The notes beneath the pieces are model-generated. The model saw nothing but the letters and a program-made list of their open reading frames with translations. It was not told the origin of the DNA and made no database searches. The position numbers and the translations under genes are program-made. Positions 55,621-64,000 of a stretch of DNA of 64,000 nt are shown here, one piece after another. The DNA is from Staphylococcus capitis subsp. capitis (lineage in GTDB: Bacteria > Bacillota > Bacilli > Staphylococcales > Staphylococcaceae): the NCBI RefSeq assembly GCF_040739495.1, contig NZ_CP145263.1, forward strand, positions 1,984,001 through 2,048,000, given 5' to 3'. Position 1 is the first letter of the stretch. Each line of letters starts with the position of its first letter.

Positions 55621-56670
55621 TTATTCAAATGGATATAGGGATACACTATTGTTTGTTTGATCACCAGATTTCACATCTGTTGATTCTCCGCTTTCAACGC
55701 CGGAAGACGAAGTATTTCTACTTAAGAATAACAATACTTTTTTAATATTCTCTTTTGATTCTGGTTTACCTAAATGGAACTGATACTGATGATGTAAATG
55801 ATGTGTCCCATTGTAAAACAACGTATCTACAGGTATATTTTCGGATCTAAGTGCTTTATAGAATTCTTTATTCTGACTATAAAATGGATCAGCATCTCCA
55901 ACTGATAAATAAGTCGGTGGATATTGTTTAGTGACTTGATTTATCGTCGACATTTGAGATAAATTCTTAAAATTAGTCTCCCAGTTATTCATACCTGTAT
56001 AGCTCTTCATAAATAATTGTATTCTTGGAAATTCTGTTGCCTTCACTGTTTTCATATCATAGAAACCACCAAAGAATATAGCTGCTTTGATTTGCGATGG
56101 TTTAAATTGTTGTTCGAAATTCATTTCTTTACGTAAACTTTTATTCGTTTGCATTGCTACATACTGACTGGTTAATTGAGCTCCTGCTGAATCACCACCA
56201 ATTACAACTTGATTGAAATCAATTGGTAGTTCATGTTTATTTTTCTTTATAAATTTAACTGCCTCATTCATTTGCTCTAGTGGGGTTGGATACTTGTATT
56301 GTGGAGCTAATGCATAATTCACATTTACTACAATATAACCTTGTTCAGCTATTTTTGACAGAAGTGGATTTTTATACTGCTTATCACCTGCAATAAACCC
56401 ACCACCATGCATCCAAAAAATCACTGGTAATTTGGTATCTTTACTCATATCGGACGGCGTAATAATATCCAATTTACTATTAGGTAATCCTTCACCATAG
56501 GAAATATTTTGAAATAATTTTACATTCTTATTATTAATTTGAACATGCTCTCTACCTTGTTGTTTTTCCTGCCCTTTATCGTAGTGGTTTTTCAAAAGAA
56601 AACCCAAGATTAATGCAATAATTACTACGATGATTGACGTTATCAACATCCATTTATATTTTTCTTTCAT
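55621..56670 (-). CDS. Membrane-anchored alpha/beta hydrolase (hormone-sensitive lipase type)
   Basis: Esterase or lipase of the family IV type, with an N-terminal anchor helix (about residues 8-26). Catalytic features: oxyanion HGGGFIAGD near 90, nucleophile GDSAG near 164, acid in DADPF and His in THHLHHQ. The ATG at 56670 follows AGAGGA at nine bases. 349 residues with a Ser/Gly-rich C-terminal tail (SRNTSSSGVESGESTDV) that looks flexible. Substrate unknown. Same place as a lipase-like gene in S. aureus. Confidence 0.87.
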   Translation of the reverse strand: MKEKYKWMLITSIIVVIIALILGFLLKNHYDKGQEKQQGREHVQINNKNVKLFQNISYGEGLPNSKLDIITPSDMSKDTKLPVIFWMHGGGFIAGDKQYKNPLLSKIAEQGYIVVNVNYALAPQYKYPTPLEQMNEAVKFIKKNKHELPIDFNQVVIGGDSAGAQLTSQYVAMQTNKSLRKEMNFEQQFKPSQIKAAIFFGGFYDMKTVKATEFPRIQLFMKSYTGMNNWETNFKNLSQMSTINQVTKQYPPTYLSVGDADPFYSQNKEFYKALRSENIPVDTLFYNGTHHLHHQYQFHLGKPESKENIKKVLLFLSRNTSSSGVESGESTDVKSGDQTNNSVSLYPFE

Positions 56671-56756
56671 TGTTGGTAATCCTCTCAAATCATGACTTCC
56701 TTTAATAAATTATGTTTTAGATTACTTAGGTCATTAACTTTTCCCGAAAAATAAAG

Positions 56757-56797
56757 AAAAAGCAATTCACCTTTTAATTGAACGATGAATTGCTTTT
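56757..56797 (-). terminator. Terminator of the YkvI-like gene
   Basis: AAAAGCAATTCA and TGAATTGCTTTT form a 12-bp stem on the minus strand, followed by TCTTTATTTTT. Confidence 0.85.
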
Positions 56798-56846
56798 AAG
56801 ATTAAATCAATCATTTTAAATTGTAAAGTGTATACAAAATGACAAC

Positions 56847-57914
56847 TTATGCAATGTGTTTCTTGTCATCATTTTTACGTTTGAAGTACTTGATAAGTAC
56901 TGCTACAACGATAAACATACCAACAACGCCCATAAATTTATATAGAACGTTGATTAAATCGGCAAATCCTACGAAACTTAGAACATAAGCTGCAATCATC
57001 ATTATGATGATAAAGATATGATATTTCTTGCTATATGGTTCAGTAAAACGTGCTGCGAATGAATAACATAGTCCTAAAATTGTGTTATACATAACAGCTA
57101 ACATAATAATAGTTAATACTAAACCAATCCATGGATTAATAGAGTTAGCTAAGTCTAATGTAGGAATATCTGCGTTTTTGATTTTTGGATATTCTGTTTG
57201 TAATGAAAAGTTAATTAATGCAAGTAAGATGGTATAAATGACACCACCAAACATCGCACCGGCACCTGAGACTCTACGCTTAGAGGCATCGCCACCAATA
57301 GCAACGACTGTACTAAAGCCAACTGCAAAGGCAAGACCTCCGTAAACAAGTCCCCAAAATATACCTTTCCATGCACTTGTTTCTGGTACCGTACTGTTGA
57401 CTTGAGAAATTGAGATATCACCAGTAAATAAATAATAAACTGCAATAAGGATAACCATAATAATTAGAAATGGTGTAACAATCCCTAAAGCTCTAACAAT
57501 TTTATTAAAATCAAGTAATAAAGTTAAATAAATTATAATTGTCATGATCAAGGCGCCTAGCCAAGTAGGTATATTGAAACTTTGGTTAAACGTTGATCCT
57601 GAACCGGCAATCATTGTTACAGCAATACCAAACAAGAAGAAGACTAGAATATAGTCAAACACTTTACTAAATTTCTCACCAAATATATATTGTAAAGTAG
57701 ATTCATGGTTGGTAGCTTCGAAGGCTGTACCAATTTTAGCTACTTGTCTACCGATAAATCCTAGAATGAAACCTGAGATTAAAACACCGATATAAGACCA
57801 TAAACCAAATGGTGTAAAGAATTGCATAACTTCTTGACCAGTTGAGAATCCTGCCCCTACAACGATGCCGACATAAGCAAATCCTATTTTTATTGCTTCT
57901 TTATTCAGCCCCAT
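56847..57914 (-). CDS. YkvI-family membrane protein (APC-like)
   Basis: Ten-helix membrane protein of 355 residues, function unproven. The N-terminal KIGFAYVGIVVGAGFSTGQEVMQFF (split) is a typical unwound-helix motif of amino acid-type transporters, with about ten predicted helices. An ion-coupled transporter of an unknown substrate is a reasonable family inference. AGGGAGG precedes the ATG. Monocistronic with its own terminator. Confidence 0.85.
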   Translation of the reverse strand: MGLNKEAIKIGFAYVGIVVGAGFSTGQEVMQFFTPFGLWSYIGVLISGFILGFIGRQVAKIGTAFEATNHESTLQYIFGEKFSKVFDYILVFFLFGIAVTMIAGSGSTFNQSFNIPTWLGALIMTIIIYLTLLLDFNKIVRALGIVTPFLIIMVILIAVYYLFTGDISISQVNSTVPETSAWKGIFWGLVYGGLAFAVGFSTVVAIGGDASKRRVSGAGAMFGGVIYTILLALINFSLQTEYPKIKNADIPTLDLANSINPWIGLVLTIIMLAVMYNTILGLCYSFAARFTEPYSKKYHIFIIIMMIAAYVLSFVGFADLINVLYKFMGVVGMFIVVAVLIKYFKRKNDDKKHIA

Positions 57915-58033
57915 TTAAAAAATTACCTCCCTAGATTTTCACAGTGAGAATTATAACGTACTGTTTTTTATTTTCAACCCCACCTCTTAGACTTATACAT
58001 TAATGCATAAAACTAGAGAAAACTGTATAAAAA

Positions 58034-58065
58034 TAGCCATTAAAGTATGGTAACTCTAATGGCAT
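58034..58065 (-). terminator. Terminator of the dha operon
   Basis: ATGCCATTA and TAATGGCTAT pair on the minus strand, followed by TTTTTATAC, 25 bases after the last gene. Confidence 0.8.
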
Positions 58066-58088
58066 TATAAAGAGATAAATACGTTTAA

Positions 58089-58589
58089 CTATCGTGCATC
58101 TCTATGTTTGTTTAATTCATTAATATCGACAACAATGTTGTCCATACGTTTTGCAGTGTCTTTAAGCACATTACGTGCTACATTATTATTAGGATCAAGT
58201 TTAAGAATACGTTTAGCTACATCAAATGCTTTCTTATCAGAAATGACAGGCTCTGGAATTGCGTGAAGCAATAACATTTGTAGTAAACTTTTAACTTCAT
58301 TTCCGTTAGTGAGTTTTATGGAAGACTCAGCGTGATAGTATGCTGAATCTAAAGCACCTTCGTATTCACTCATTGGATAAACAAGTAGTAAAAATGCTAA
58401 ATCATGCAATTCAGATGTTTCTTCATTCCTAATTAAATCTAAAATGCATGTATAAAACATCATACTCTCTACTTCATGAGCGCTAGAAATATATGCCTCT
58501 TCAAATTCCATAAAATCTGCTTCGGACATTAATTGTCGTATCTGCTCGAATTCGCCATTCAATACATGTTTCTTTATAAGGTGTTGCAT
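58089..58589 (-). CDS. Helical repeat protein downstream of dhaM, unknown function
   Basis: Unrecognised 166-residue acidic, mostly helical protein. ILKLDPNNNVARNVLKD near the C-terminus resembles a TPR unit; earlier helices are TPR-like without clear signatures. It has no signal or membrane segment. It follows dhaM by 63 bases on the same strand, with AGGAGG before the ATG, and shares the operon terminator. It may be a partner of the dihydroxyacetone kinase, but nothing in sequence proves this. Confidence 0.75.
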   Translation of the reverse strand: MQHLIKKHVLNGEFEQIRQLMSEADFMEFEEAYISSAHEVESMMFYTCILDLIRNEETSELHDLAFLLLVYPMSEYEGALDSAYYHAESSIKLTNGNEVKSLLQMLLLHAIPEPVISDKKAFDVAKRILKLDPNNNVARNVLKDTAKRMDNIVVDINELNKHRDAR

Positions 58590-58652
58590 GGCTATGTCCT
58601 CCTATTATCCAGATTTTATTTAACAATTATAACTATAATATCATAATTTTAG

Positions 58653-59030
58653 TTAATTTTCACTTGAAAAAGAAGTACGATAAACTTCGTCAATTGCTTC
58701 TTCAATACTACCACCAGTAGACAGCTTAACGGACGCTGTAAAACTACCTTCTACTAGTGGCGCATTTACTTTAACAACTTGATGAGAGCCTTCATACATT
58801 TCTATTGCCATATCTAAATTCATTTCGGCAGAACCTAAATCAAAAAAGCATAACGCATCATCTTCAAGATGATTAATTGTATTTTGGATGCTATTAAAAG
58901 AGGTACCTATATAACCATCATCTGTGCCTCCACATGCTAAAACGTTAACGTCACTTACCATTTGTTCAAGTAATTGTTTTGCACCGTTTGCAACATCAGC
59001 ACTATGACTTACTAATACTATTGTAGGCAT
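58653..59030 (-). CDS. dhaM: DhaM, PTS phosphoryl donor of dihydroxyacetone kinase
   Basis: EIIA-mannose-type domain that passes phosphate from HPr to DhaL-bound ADP. The 125 residues start PTIVLVSHSADVANGAKQLL, with His9 as phosphorylation site, and include GGTDDGYIGTS near 34 and LFFDLGSAEMN-like CFFDLGSAEMNLDMA near 62. Single-domain form, as in other Firmicutes. Two bases after dhaL; one transcript. Confidence 0.93.
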   Translation of the reverse strand: MPTIVLVSHSADVANGAKQLLEQMVSDVNVLACGGTDDGYIGTSFNSIQNTINHLEDDALCFFDLGSAEMNLDMAIEMYEGSHQVVKVNAPLVEGSFTASVKLSTGGSIEEAIDEVYRTSFSSEN

Positions 59031-59032
59031 AT

Positions 59033-59617
59033 TTACTCATCTCCTATTAACGCATTAAGTATATAAACCATACTTTGTGCACCAGGATCAATGTAACCTT
59101 TAGAATTCTCTTTAAAGTATGCAGCACGTCCCTTCGTTGCTATCATATTTTTAGTGTCATCAGCATAACTTTGTAATTTATCCAAGGTCACTTTTTCATC
59201 TTGTTGTAGTGCTTCGCTTGCTCTTTCGACAACATCATACATAGTCTTTTCATTTAATTCAACTTTTCCTCTTTGGGCTATTGCATCTGCGAATGTTTTT
59301 AATAATTCTTTCAAATTATCCTTATCAATCTCATCATTAACAACATTAGACATTTTTACGAAACTAAAGCCATATAAAGGTCCAGATGCTCCACCAATAT
59401 TAGACATCAATGTCATTCCAGTTGATTTAAACAACGAAGCCATATCTTTATCATCGATATTATCTTTTAAATGTGAAAATCCTCTTTCCATGTTTACACC
59501 ATGGTCTCCGTCACCAATTGATCTATCTAAATCAGTCAATTCTGATTCTTTATTTTGAAAAGTATCCACTAAACTTAATAATTGCGTTTTCATTTGTTCT
59601 ACGTTCAAACCTAACAC
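59033..59617 (-). CDS. dhaL: DhaL, ADP-binding subunit of dihydroxyacetone kinase
   Basis: Carries the tightly bound ADP that is rephosphorylated by DhaM. The 194 residues show DLDRSIGDGDHGVNMERGF near 25, with Asp residues that bind magnesium, GGASGPLYGFSF near 75 and KGRAAYFKENSKGYIDPGAQS near 158. Between dhaK and dhaM on the minus strand. ATG or upstream start both near; the chosen ATG follows AGAGGTG. Confidence 0.93.
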   Translation of the reverse strand: MLGLNVEQMKTQLLSLVDTFQNKESELTDLDRSIGDGDHGVNMERGFSHLKDNIDDKDMASLFKSTGMTLMSNIGGASGPLYGFSFVKMSNVVNDEIDKDNLKELLKTFADAIAQRGKVELNEKTMYDVVERASEALQQDEKVTLDKLQSYADDTKNMIATKGRAAYFKENSKGYIDPGAQSMVYILNALIGDE

Positions 59618-59649
59618 CTCTATATTGTATATTTATTCACAATTTTATT

Positions 59650-60618
59650 CTATGAGTTAAAATAACGACTTGTTGTAGGTGCTAAAAATGCTGTTAACCA
59701 CTCTTTTTTAGCGGGAACCATTGTAATAGAGAACCCTTGCATATCAAGTGATGTCATGAAATCACCTACATACCAATGTTTTACCCCATAATGCTTCTTA
59801 TCAAATAAATCTTTAAGATATTTAGTTACACTATTGAGTTCAGATAGTGGTGTTCCTCCCATACCATTAACCATTACAATATATTCTTCACCGGAAATTT
59901 CTTTCTCTAATTCTTCTACTAATGTTGAGACAATTTGATCTACGGGTTGAATATCTTCTCGACGTAAACCTTTTTCACCATGGATACCTATGCCAATTTC
60001 CATTTCATTGTCTTCAATATCAAAGCCATATTGACCTGTGGTAGGAACCATAGGAGGTGTTAAAGCCATACCAACGGTTTTTATTTCAGATAACATTAAC
60101 TCTACCTTCTCTTTTATTTCAGATAAAGCTACTCCTTTTTCAGATAAAAAGCCTGCATACTTATGAACTAAAACTGTCCCCGCTACACCTCTTCTTTGTT
60201 CAGGGGTACTAATTGCAATATCATCTCTAACTATTACTGTTTCAACTTGTATATCTTCCATTTCAGCCATTTCTTGCGCCATTTCAAAGTTCATTACATC
60301 ACCAGCATAGTTTTTAACAATAAGTAGAACACCATCACCAGTGTGAACGGCTCTAATAGCTTCTAAAATTTTATCTGGGGTTGGAGAAGTGAAAACCTCA
60401 CCACATACTGCAGCATCAAGCATCCCTTGCGCGACATAACCAGCATGTGCAGGTTCATGACCGCTTCCACCTCCTGATACAAGTGCTACACCAGTTTGTT
60501 TTTTATCTTTTCGTACTACAACTGTGTCTTCAATAACGTCTAATTCAGGATTTGCTACTTTTAAGCCTTTTAACATATCACTTAAAAACTGTTGTCTATC
60601 TTTTATTAATTTCTTCAT
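59650..60618 (-). CDS. dhaK: DhaK, dihydroxyacetone-binding subunit
   Basis: Binds dihydroxyacetone covalently and receives phosphate from DhaL, feeding it into glycolysis. The 322 residues include SGGGSGHEPAHAGYV near 50 with the acid-base His, and IGIGIHGEKGLR near 213 with the substrate-linking His. First gene of dhaKLM, GGAGGGA before the ATG. Phosphoenolpyruvate-dependent, as the dhaM gene shows. Some staphylococcal copies have a second dhaK elsewhere; not in view here. Confidence 0.93.
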   Translation of the reverse strand: MKKLIKDRQQFLSDMLKGLKVANPELDVIEDTVVVRKDKKQTGVALVSGGGSGHEPAHAGYVAQGMLDAAVCGEVFTSPTPDKILEAIRAVHTGDGVLLIVKNYAGDVMNFEMAQEMAEMEDIQVETVIVRDDIAISTPEQRRGVAGTVLVHKYAGFLSEKGVALSEIKEKVELMLSEIKTVGMALTPPMVPTTGQYGFDIEDNEMEIGIGIHGEKGLRREDIQPVDQIVSTLVEELEKEISGEEYIVMVNGMGGTPLSELNSVTKYLKDLFDKKHYGVKHWYVGDFMTSLDMQGFSITMVPAKKEWLTAFLAPTTSRYFNS

Positions 60619-60744
60619 AAAAATCCCTCCTTATTACTTTATCATCATTATAAAACAGCCTATAGGCAATCGCTAATATAAAGTATGTCTTCAATAAAAT
60701 GTTCACAAAGCATATCTATTATTTTTTATAATAAGAAGAATTAT

Positions 60745-60798
60745 AAAAAGCCTTTAAATGGATATGTTCTCTAAGAATAATCCATTTAAAGGCTTTTT
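60745..60798 (-). terminator. Terminator of fhuCBG
   Basis: AAAAAGCCTTTAAATGGAT and ATCCATTTAAAGGCTTTTT form a perfect 19-bp stem. It lies 74 bases after the fhuG stop; the stem shares AAGCCTTTAAATGGAT with the cupin-gene terminator at 40454-40494. Confidence 0.88.
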
Positions 60799-60871
60799 AT
60801 TTAGCGTTATTTTAAGAAATATCATTACGCCTAATATTTAAATTTAGTGTTCCACTTATTTATTAATTCGA

Positions 60872-61888
60872 CTATACACTTTTTGTCCTATACATTAAAT
60901 ATAAGAAGTATGGTGCTCCTATAATAGCAACTACTATACCTGCTGGAACTCCTGACGGTTGAAGAATAACCTTTCCTAAAGTATCAGAAAAAACAAGTAA
61001 CAATGCGCCAATTAATATTGCAATTGGTAAAAAAAGTTGATGTCTTGGTCCGACTATACGTTTAGCAATATGTGGACCCATTAAGCCTATAAATGAAATT
61101 GCACCAGCAACTGCTACAGCGACTGAAGATAAAATAACCCCTATAAAGAATAACACGATTCTTTCACGTTCAACTTTAACGCCTAATCCCTTAGCCACAT
61201 GTTCATGTGTATTGATAATATTTAACTCATTTGATTTTAATAACAGATATGGCACGATAATAATAACCCAAGGAATAAACGCGAGGACAAATGTCCAATC
61301 ATCTCCCCAAATATTACCTGCAAACCAAGATGCCATAAATTCTGATTGGTCTTCATCAAATTTTGACATAAGGGTAATAGAACCCCCATATAATGCCGTT
61401 TGCATACCTACACCTATTAAAACCATACTTGCAGGTGTTAAACCACTATATTTATTTACACTAAAAACAAATATCACTAAAGCTGTAGCTATTCCACCAA
61501 CTAAACTGATAATAGGTAAAACATATACGAAATTATCTGGTTTGACTTGTCCAATTGCAACAAACAATGCTATCGCAAAGCCTCCACCTGCATTAATTCC
61601 TAAAATCCCAGGTTCGGCTATAGGGTTTTTCGTAACACTTTGAACAACGGCACCACTCATACTTAGTGCTGCTCCTGCTAAAATTGTAATCAACATACGA
61701 GGAAGTCTGAAATCAATTAAAATAAGTGAATCTGTATAATCACCCTGACCAATTAATGTTTTAAAGAAATTAGGCACAGGAATTTTATATTCTCCTGAAG
61801 CAATACTCCAAGTACATGCTGCAAAAAGTAGTATCGAAAATACGATAAAAGTAATTATTTGTTTACGTCTTAACTTCGAGTCAATCAT
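60872..61888 (-). CDS. fhuG: FhuG, ferric hydroxamate ABC permease
   Basis: FecCD-family permease for iron(III)-hydroxamate siderophores, dimerising with FhuB. The 338 residues have about nine to ten helices, IDFRLPRMLITILAGAALSMSGAVVQSVTKNPIAEPGILGINAG (split) near 60, and the ATPase-contact region SFIGLMGPHIAKRIVGPRHQ near 265. Overlaps the fhuB stop by four bases. Last gene of fhuCBG; no fhuD binding lipoprotein is in the window, as in S. aureus, where it is elsewhere. Confidence 0.94.
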   Translation of the reverse strand: MIDSKLRRKQIITFIVFSILLFAACTWSIASGEYKIPVPNFFKTLIGQGDYTDSLILIDFRLPRMLITILAGAALSMSGAVVQSVTKNPIAEPGILGINAGGGFAIALFVAIGQVKPDNFVYVLPIISLVGGIATALVIFVFSVNKYSGLTPASMVLIGVGMQTALYGGSITLMSKFDEDQSEFMASWFAGNIWGDDWTFVLAFIPWVIIIVPYLLLKSNELNIINTHEHVAKGLGVKVERERIVLFFIGVILSSVAVAVAGAISFIGLMGPHIAKRIVGPRHQLFLPIAILIGALLLVFSDTLGKVILQPSGVPAGIVVAIIGAPYFLYLMYRTKSV

Positions 61889-62889
61889 ATTGAGCGTCCT
61901 CCTTTTTTAACAAGGTATAAAAAGTAAGGTACGCCAATAAAAGAAATAATCGCTCCTACGGGGGCTTCGCCTAGTAGTCTCGCAAGCATGTCAGCAACTA
62001 ATACTAATATACCGCCAAATAATGCAGTAAGTGGAATCACTTTTGAATAATCTGTACCTATCATAAAGCGAACAATGTGAGGTACCATTAAACCTACAAA
62101 AGCAATTTGTCCAACCATTGCCACAGCGACGCCAGCTAGTATCATTGATAAAATTAAGCTTAGTCCACGAATCGCAGACACGTTTTGACCTAATCCCTTA
62201 GCAAGTGATTCACCTAAATTTAAAATAGTAAGTTGCTTGCTTATAGCTAAAATTATAATTAATGTAACGATAATTATTGGGCCACTCCATATAAGCTGCG
62301 CCCACGTTGTGCCTGATATTCCTCCAGCACTCCAAAAAGTAAGAGATTGATTTAACCTGAATATTAGAGCAACACCTTGACTTAGTGCCGTTAATAACGC
62401 ACTTATTGCAGCACCAGCTAAGATAATACGCATAGGATTAAATCCATCACGTCTTGACCGACCAATCATTAAAACGATAAAGCCACCCAAAAGTGCACCT
62501 AAAAATCCACATACCATAAGTAATAAAAATGGTGCTTCAGTATAAAAAGCATACATCAATGCCAACCCAAAAGTTGCACCTGAATTGAGTCCAATTAAAC
62601 TTGGATCAGCAAGACCATTCTTAGTTACACCTTGGATAACAGCACCAGCCACAGCTAGGGCCATCCCTACCAGAACTGCGCCTAAGTCTCTAGGTATTCT
62701 AATTTCACTGATAATATTATGATTTTGATTTTTAGGATTATAATTGAAAATTGCATCAAATATAGTAGGGATATCAACATGTGCTTTCCCAAATAATATA
62801 GAAAGAAATAGTGCTAGTATTAGCACTATTACTCCTCCAATTAAAAACGATATAAACTTAAAGTTTCCAGTTTTCTTTTTTTCTAACAT
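61885..62889 (-). CDS. fhuB: FhuB, ferric hydroxamate ABC permease
   Basis: FecCD-family partner of FhuG. The 334 residues show IRIPRDLGAVLVGMALAVAGAVIQGVTKNGLADPSLIGLNSG (split) near 62 and FVGLMVPHIVRFMIGTDYSK near 262. Nine to ten helices. Starts 26 bases after fhuC and runs into fhuG with an ATGA overlap. Regulated by the Fur box upstream of fhuC as part of the operon. Confidence 0.94.
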   Translation of the reverse strand: MLEKKKTGNFKFISFLIGGVIVLILALFLSILFGKAHVDIPTIFDAIFNYNPKNQNHNIISEIRIPRDLGAVLVGMALAVAGAVIQGVTKNGLADPSLIGLNSGATFGLALMYAFYTEAPFLLLMVCGFLGALLGGFIVLMIGRSRRDGFNPMRIILAGAAISALLTALSQGVALIFRLNQSLTFWSAGGISGTTWAQLIWSGPIIIVTLIIILAISKQLTILNLGESLAKGLGQNVSAIRGLSLILSMILAGVAVAMVGQIAFVGLMVPHIVRFMIGTDYSKVIPLTALFGGILVLVADMLARLLGEAPVGAIISFIGVPYFLYLVKKGGRSI

Positions 62890-62915
62890 TGCATTTTTAT
62901 CCTTTGTCTTCCCAA

Positions 62916-63713
62916 TTACGAGTATGTCTTACTAAACAAATCATAAGTTACAAGTAGAGGTTTACCTGTTCGAGGATCTTCATCTAATACAACATCTATA
63001 TTGAACACTTTTTCTAAAATATCTTTAGTAAGTACTTCTTGTGTTGTACCATTTGCTACAATATTCCCCTCTTTCATAGCAATTAAATGATCAGAGAATC
63101 GAATAGCTTGGTTAATATCATGCAATACCATGACAATCGTACAACCTTGTTCTTTATTCAATTTCTGCACAAGTTCAAGTATTTCTAATTGATGACAAAT
63201 ATCTAAATAAGTTGTAGGTTCATCTAAGAATATAATATCTGTACGCTGTGCTAATGCCATTGCTATCCACACACGCTGTCTTTGACCACCACTTAAATCA
63301 TTAATTGAGCGATGACGGAATTCACTAGTACCAGTGACTGATAATGCCCAATCGATTTCTTTTTTATCTTCTGCTGTTAAACGGCCAAACCCTTTTTGAT
63401 GAGGGAAACGCCCGTAAGATACGAGTTCACCTACCGTTAAACCGTCAGCAACTTCAGGTGATTGTGGAAGTATCGCAATCTTCTTCGCAATTTCTTTGGT
63501 GGACTGAGCATGAATACTCTGACCATCTAAATGAATTGCACCGTCTTTAATAGACAACAAGCGTGATAACGCTTTAAGCAATGTAGATTTGCCGCAACCA
63601 TTCGGACCAATTATAGAAGTCACTTTACCGTCTGGAACTTCTACATCTAAATTATTAATAATCGTAGTATCACCGTAACCAATTTTAACTTGTTCACCGT
63701 TTAAACGACTCAT
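62916..63713 (-). CDS. fhuC: FhuC, ferric siderophore uptake ATPase
   Basis: ATPase that powers FhuBG and, in S. aureus, also other siderophore permeases. The ATG at 63713 (MSRLNGEQVKIGYGDTTI) follows AGGGG and gives 265 residues, the family length; an upstream frame begins 16 codons earlier without a ribosome site. Walker A GPNGCGKST, Q-loop LPQSP, signature LSGGQRQRVWIA, Walker B IIFLDEPTTYLD and switch His in VLHD are present. First gene of fhuCBG. Confidence 0.95.
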   Translation of the reverse strand: MSRLNGEQVKIGYGDTTIINNLDVEVPDGKVTSIIGPNGCGKSTLLKALSRLLSIKDGAIHLDGQSIHAQSTKEIAKKIAILPQSPEVADGLTVGELVSYGRFPHQKGFGRLTAEDKKEIDWALSVTGTSEFRHRSINDLSGGQRQRVWIAMALAQRTDIIFLDEPTTYLDICHQLEILELVQKLNKEQGCTIVMVLHDINQAIRFSDHLIAMKEGNIVANGTTQEVLTKDILEKVFNIDVVLDEDPRTGKPLLVTYDLFSKTYS

Positions 63714-63806
63714 AATTCCCCTACTTTCATCTAAATAATACATTTTATATCGTAAAAACATTAAATTTATTTTATCGTGTTAATTATTTCATTATCGGAT
63801 GTAATT

Positions 63807-63821
63807 GATAATCATTATCAT
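63807..63821 (-). promoter_or_regulatory. Fur box upstream of fhuC
   Basis: TGATAAT-g-ATTATCA is a perfect 7-1-7 palindrome matching the Gram-positive Fur box, 94 bases before the fhuC start. Iron-dependent repression of fhuCBG is expected. Confidence 0.93.
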
Positions 63822-63910
63822 AGACTTCATTATAACATCTATAGCTTTTGATGACTAACAAATATTTTTATCAATAGGTTAAATTATATATTTTTGAAAA
63901 ATGACGACAA

Positions 63911-63945
63911 AAAAGCGGGACAGAAAGGATTTCCGCCCCGCTTTT
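63911..63945 (-). terminator. Terminator of the gene at the right edge
   Basis: AAAAGCGGG and CCCGCTTTT pair around a 17-base loop on the minus strand, followed by TTGTCG; also of the dispersed GGGACAGAAA staphylococcal repeat type. Confidence 0.7.
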
Positions 63946-63962
63946 CACTATATAAAATAATG

Positions 63963-64000
63963 CTATTCATCTAGTAAGAAACCATTACCATATACATCTC
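63963..64000 (-). CDS. Possible 3' end of a gene entering from the right edge
   Basis: A minus-strand frame gives DVYGNGFLLDE followed by TAG at 63965-63963, just upstream of a terminator. Only 12 codons are visible, so no function can be assigned. Confidence 0.35.
   Translation of the reverse strand, partial: DVYGNGFLLDE

Overview
The window is a low-GC Gram-positive chromosome segment from a coagulase-negative Staphylococcus, most like S. epidermidis and its close relatives. The evidence is gene content and order: saePQRS, mgrA, norA, sarX-rbf, graXRS-vraFG, dhaKLM and fhuCBG lie in the order known from S. aureus. It also has a malate dehydrogenase next to a DASS dicarboxylate transporter. 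The species call is inference from protein similarity recalled by eye, not a database search. I see no tRNA, rRNA, insertion sequence, prophage or CRISPR array.

Layout. 1-3.8 kb: pabB (cut by the left edge) and pabA for folate synthesis, then a preQ1-I riboswitch with terminator ahead of queCDE. 4.5-7.3 kb: the sae virulence regulator locus behind a perfect SaeR box. 7.3-16.5 kb, minus strand: csbB glycosyltransferase, an aldo-keto reductase, an MpfA/CorC-like membrane protein, nagA and the fruR-fruK-fruA fructose operon. 16.7-26.3 kb: ybaK, a frameshifted norA, two small membrane proteins, photolyase, a dicarboxylate transporter, malate dehydrogenase and a COG0523 GTPase. 26.5-33.5 kb: mgrA, cydDC, uppP, a lysine-rich repeat protein, a DUF188 protein and a LOG-family enzyme. 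33.8-41.7 kb: acetyltransferases, a lipoprotein, membrane proteins, MFS and LysR genes, a DUF402 protein, a cupin and YebC. 42-49 kb: sarX and rbf (biofilm control), a LysM-CHAP amidase with a WalR box, and pit with its DUF47 partner. 49-55 kb: graXRS-vraFG, the cationic peptide sensing module. 55-64 kb: an esterase, a YkvI-type protein, dhaKLM and fhuCBG behind a perfect Fur box.

The most striking observation is that both halves of the Sae two-component system carry clean in-frame deletions. SaeS (313 instead of about 351 residues) has lost the H-box with the phosphorylated histidine. SaeR (169 instead of about 228) keeps the phospho-acceptor aspartate but has lost the second half of its receiver domain. 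Both frames and the DNA-binding domain stay open, and saeP, saeQ and the SaeR box are intact. Several other genes show one-base disruptions: norA (+1), fruA (-1 in an A run) and mpfA (a T10 run at the N-terminus, possibly phase-variable). A surface lipoprotein has an in-frame stop with a coding-like continuation. These could be real lesions or homopolymer errors in the assembly; the two sae deletions are not explained by homopolymer error.

Regulatory elements visible by eye include the preQ1 riboswitch, a SaeR box, a Fur box, a WalR-type box, a large palindrome before mgrA containing TGTTGT half sites, an inverted repeat before vraFG, a cre-like palindrome, and a structured leader before the MpfA-like gene. 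Many genes end in strong hairpins.
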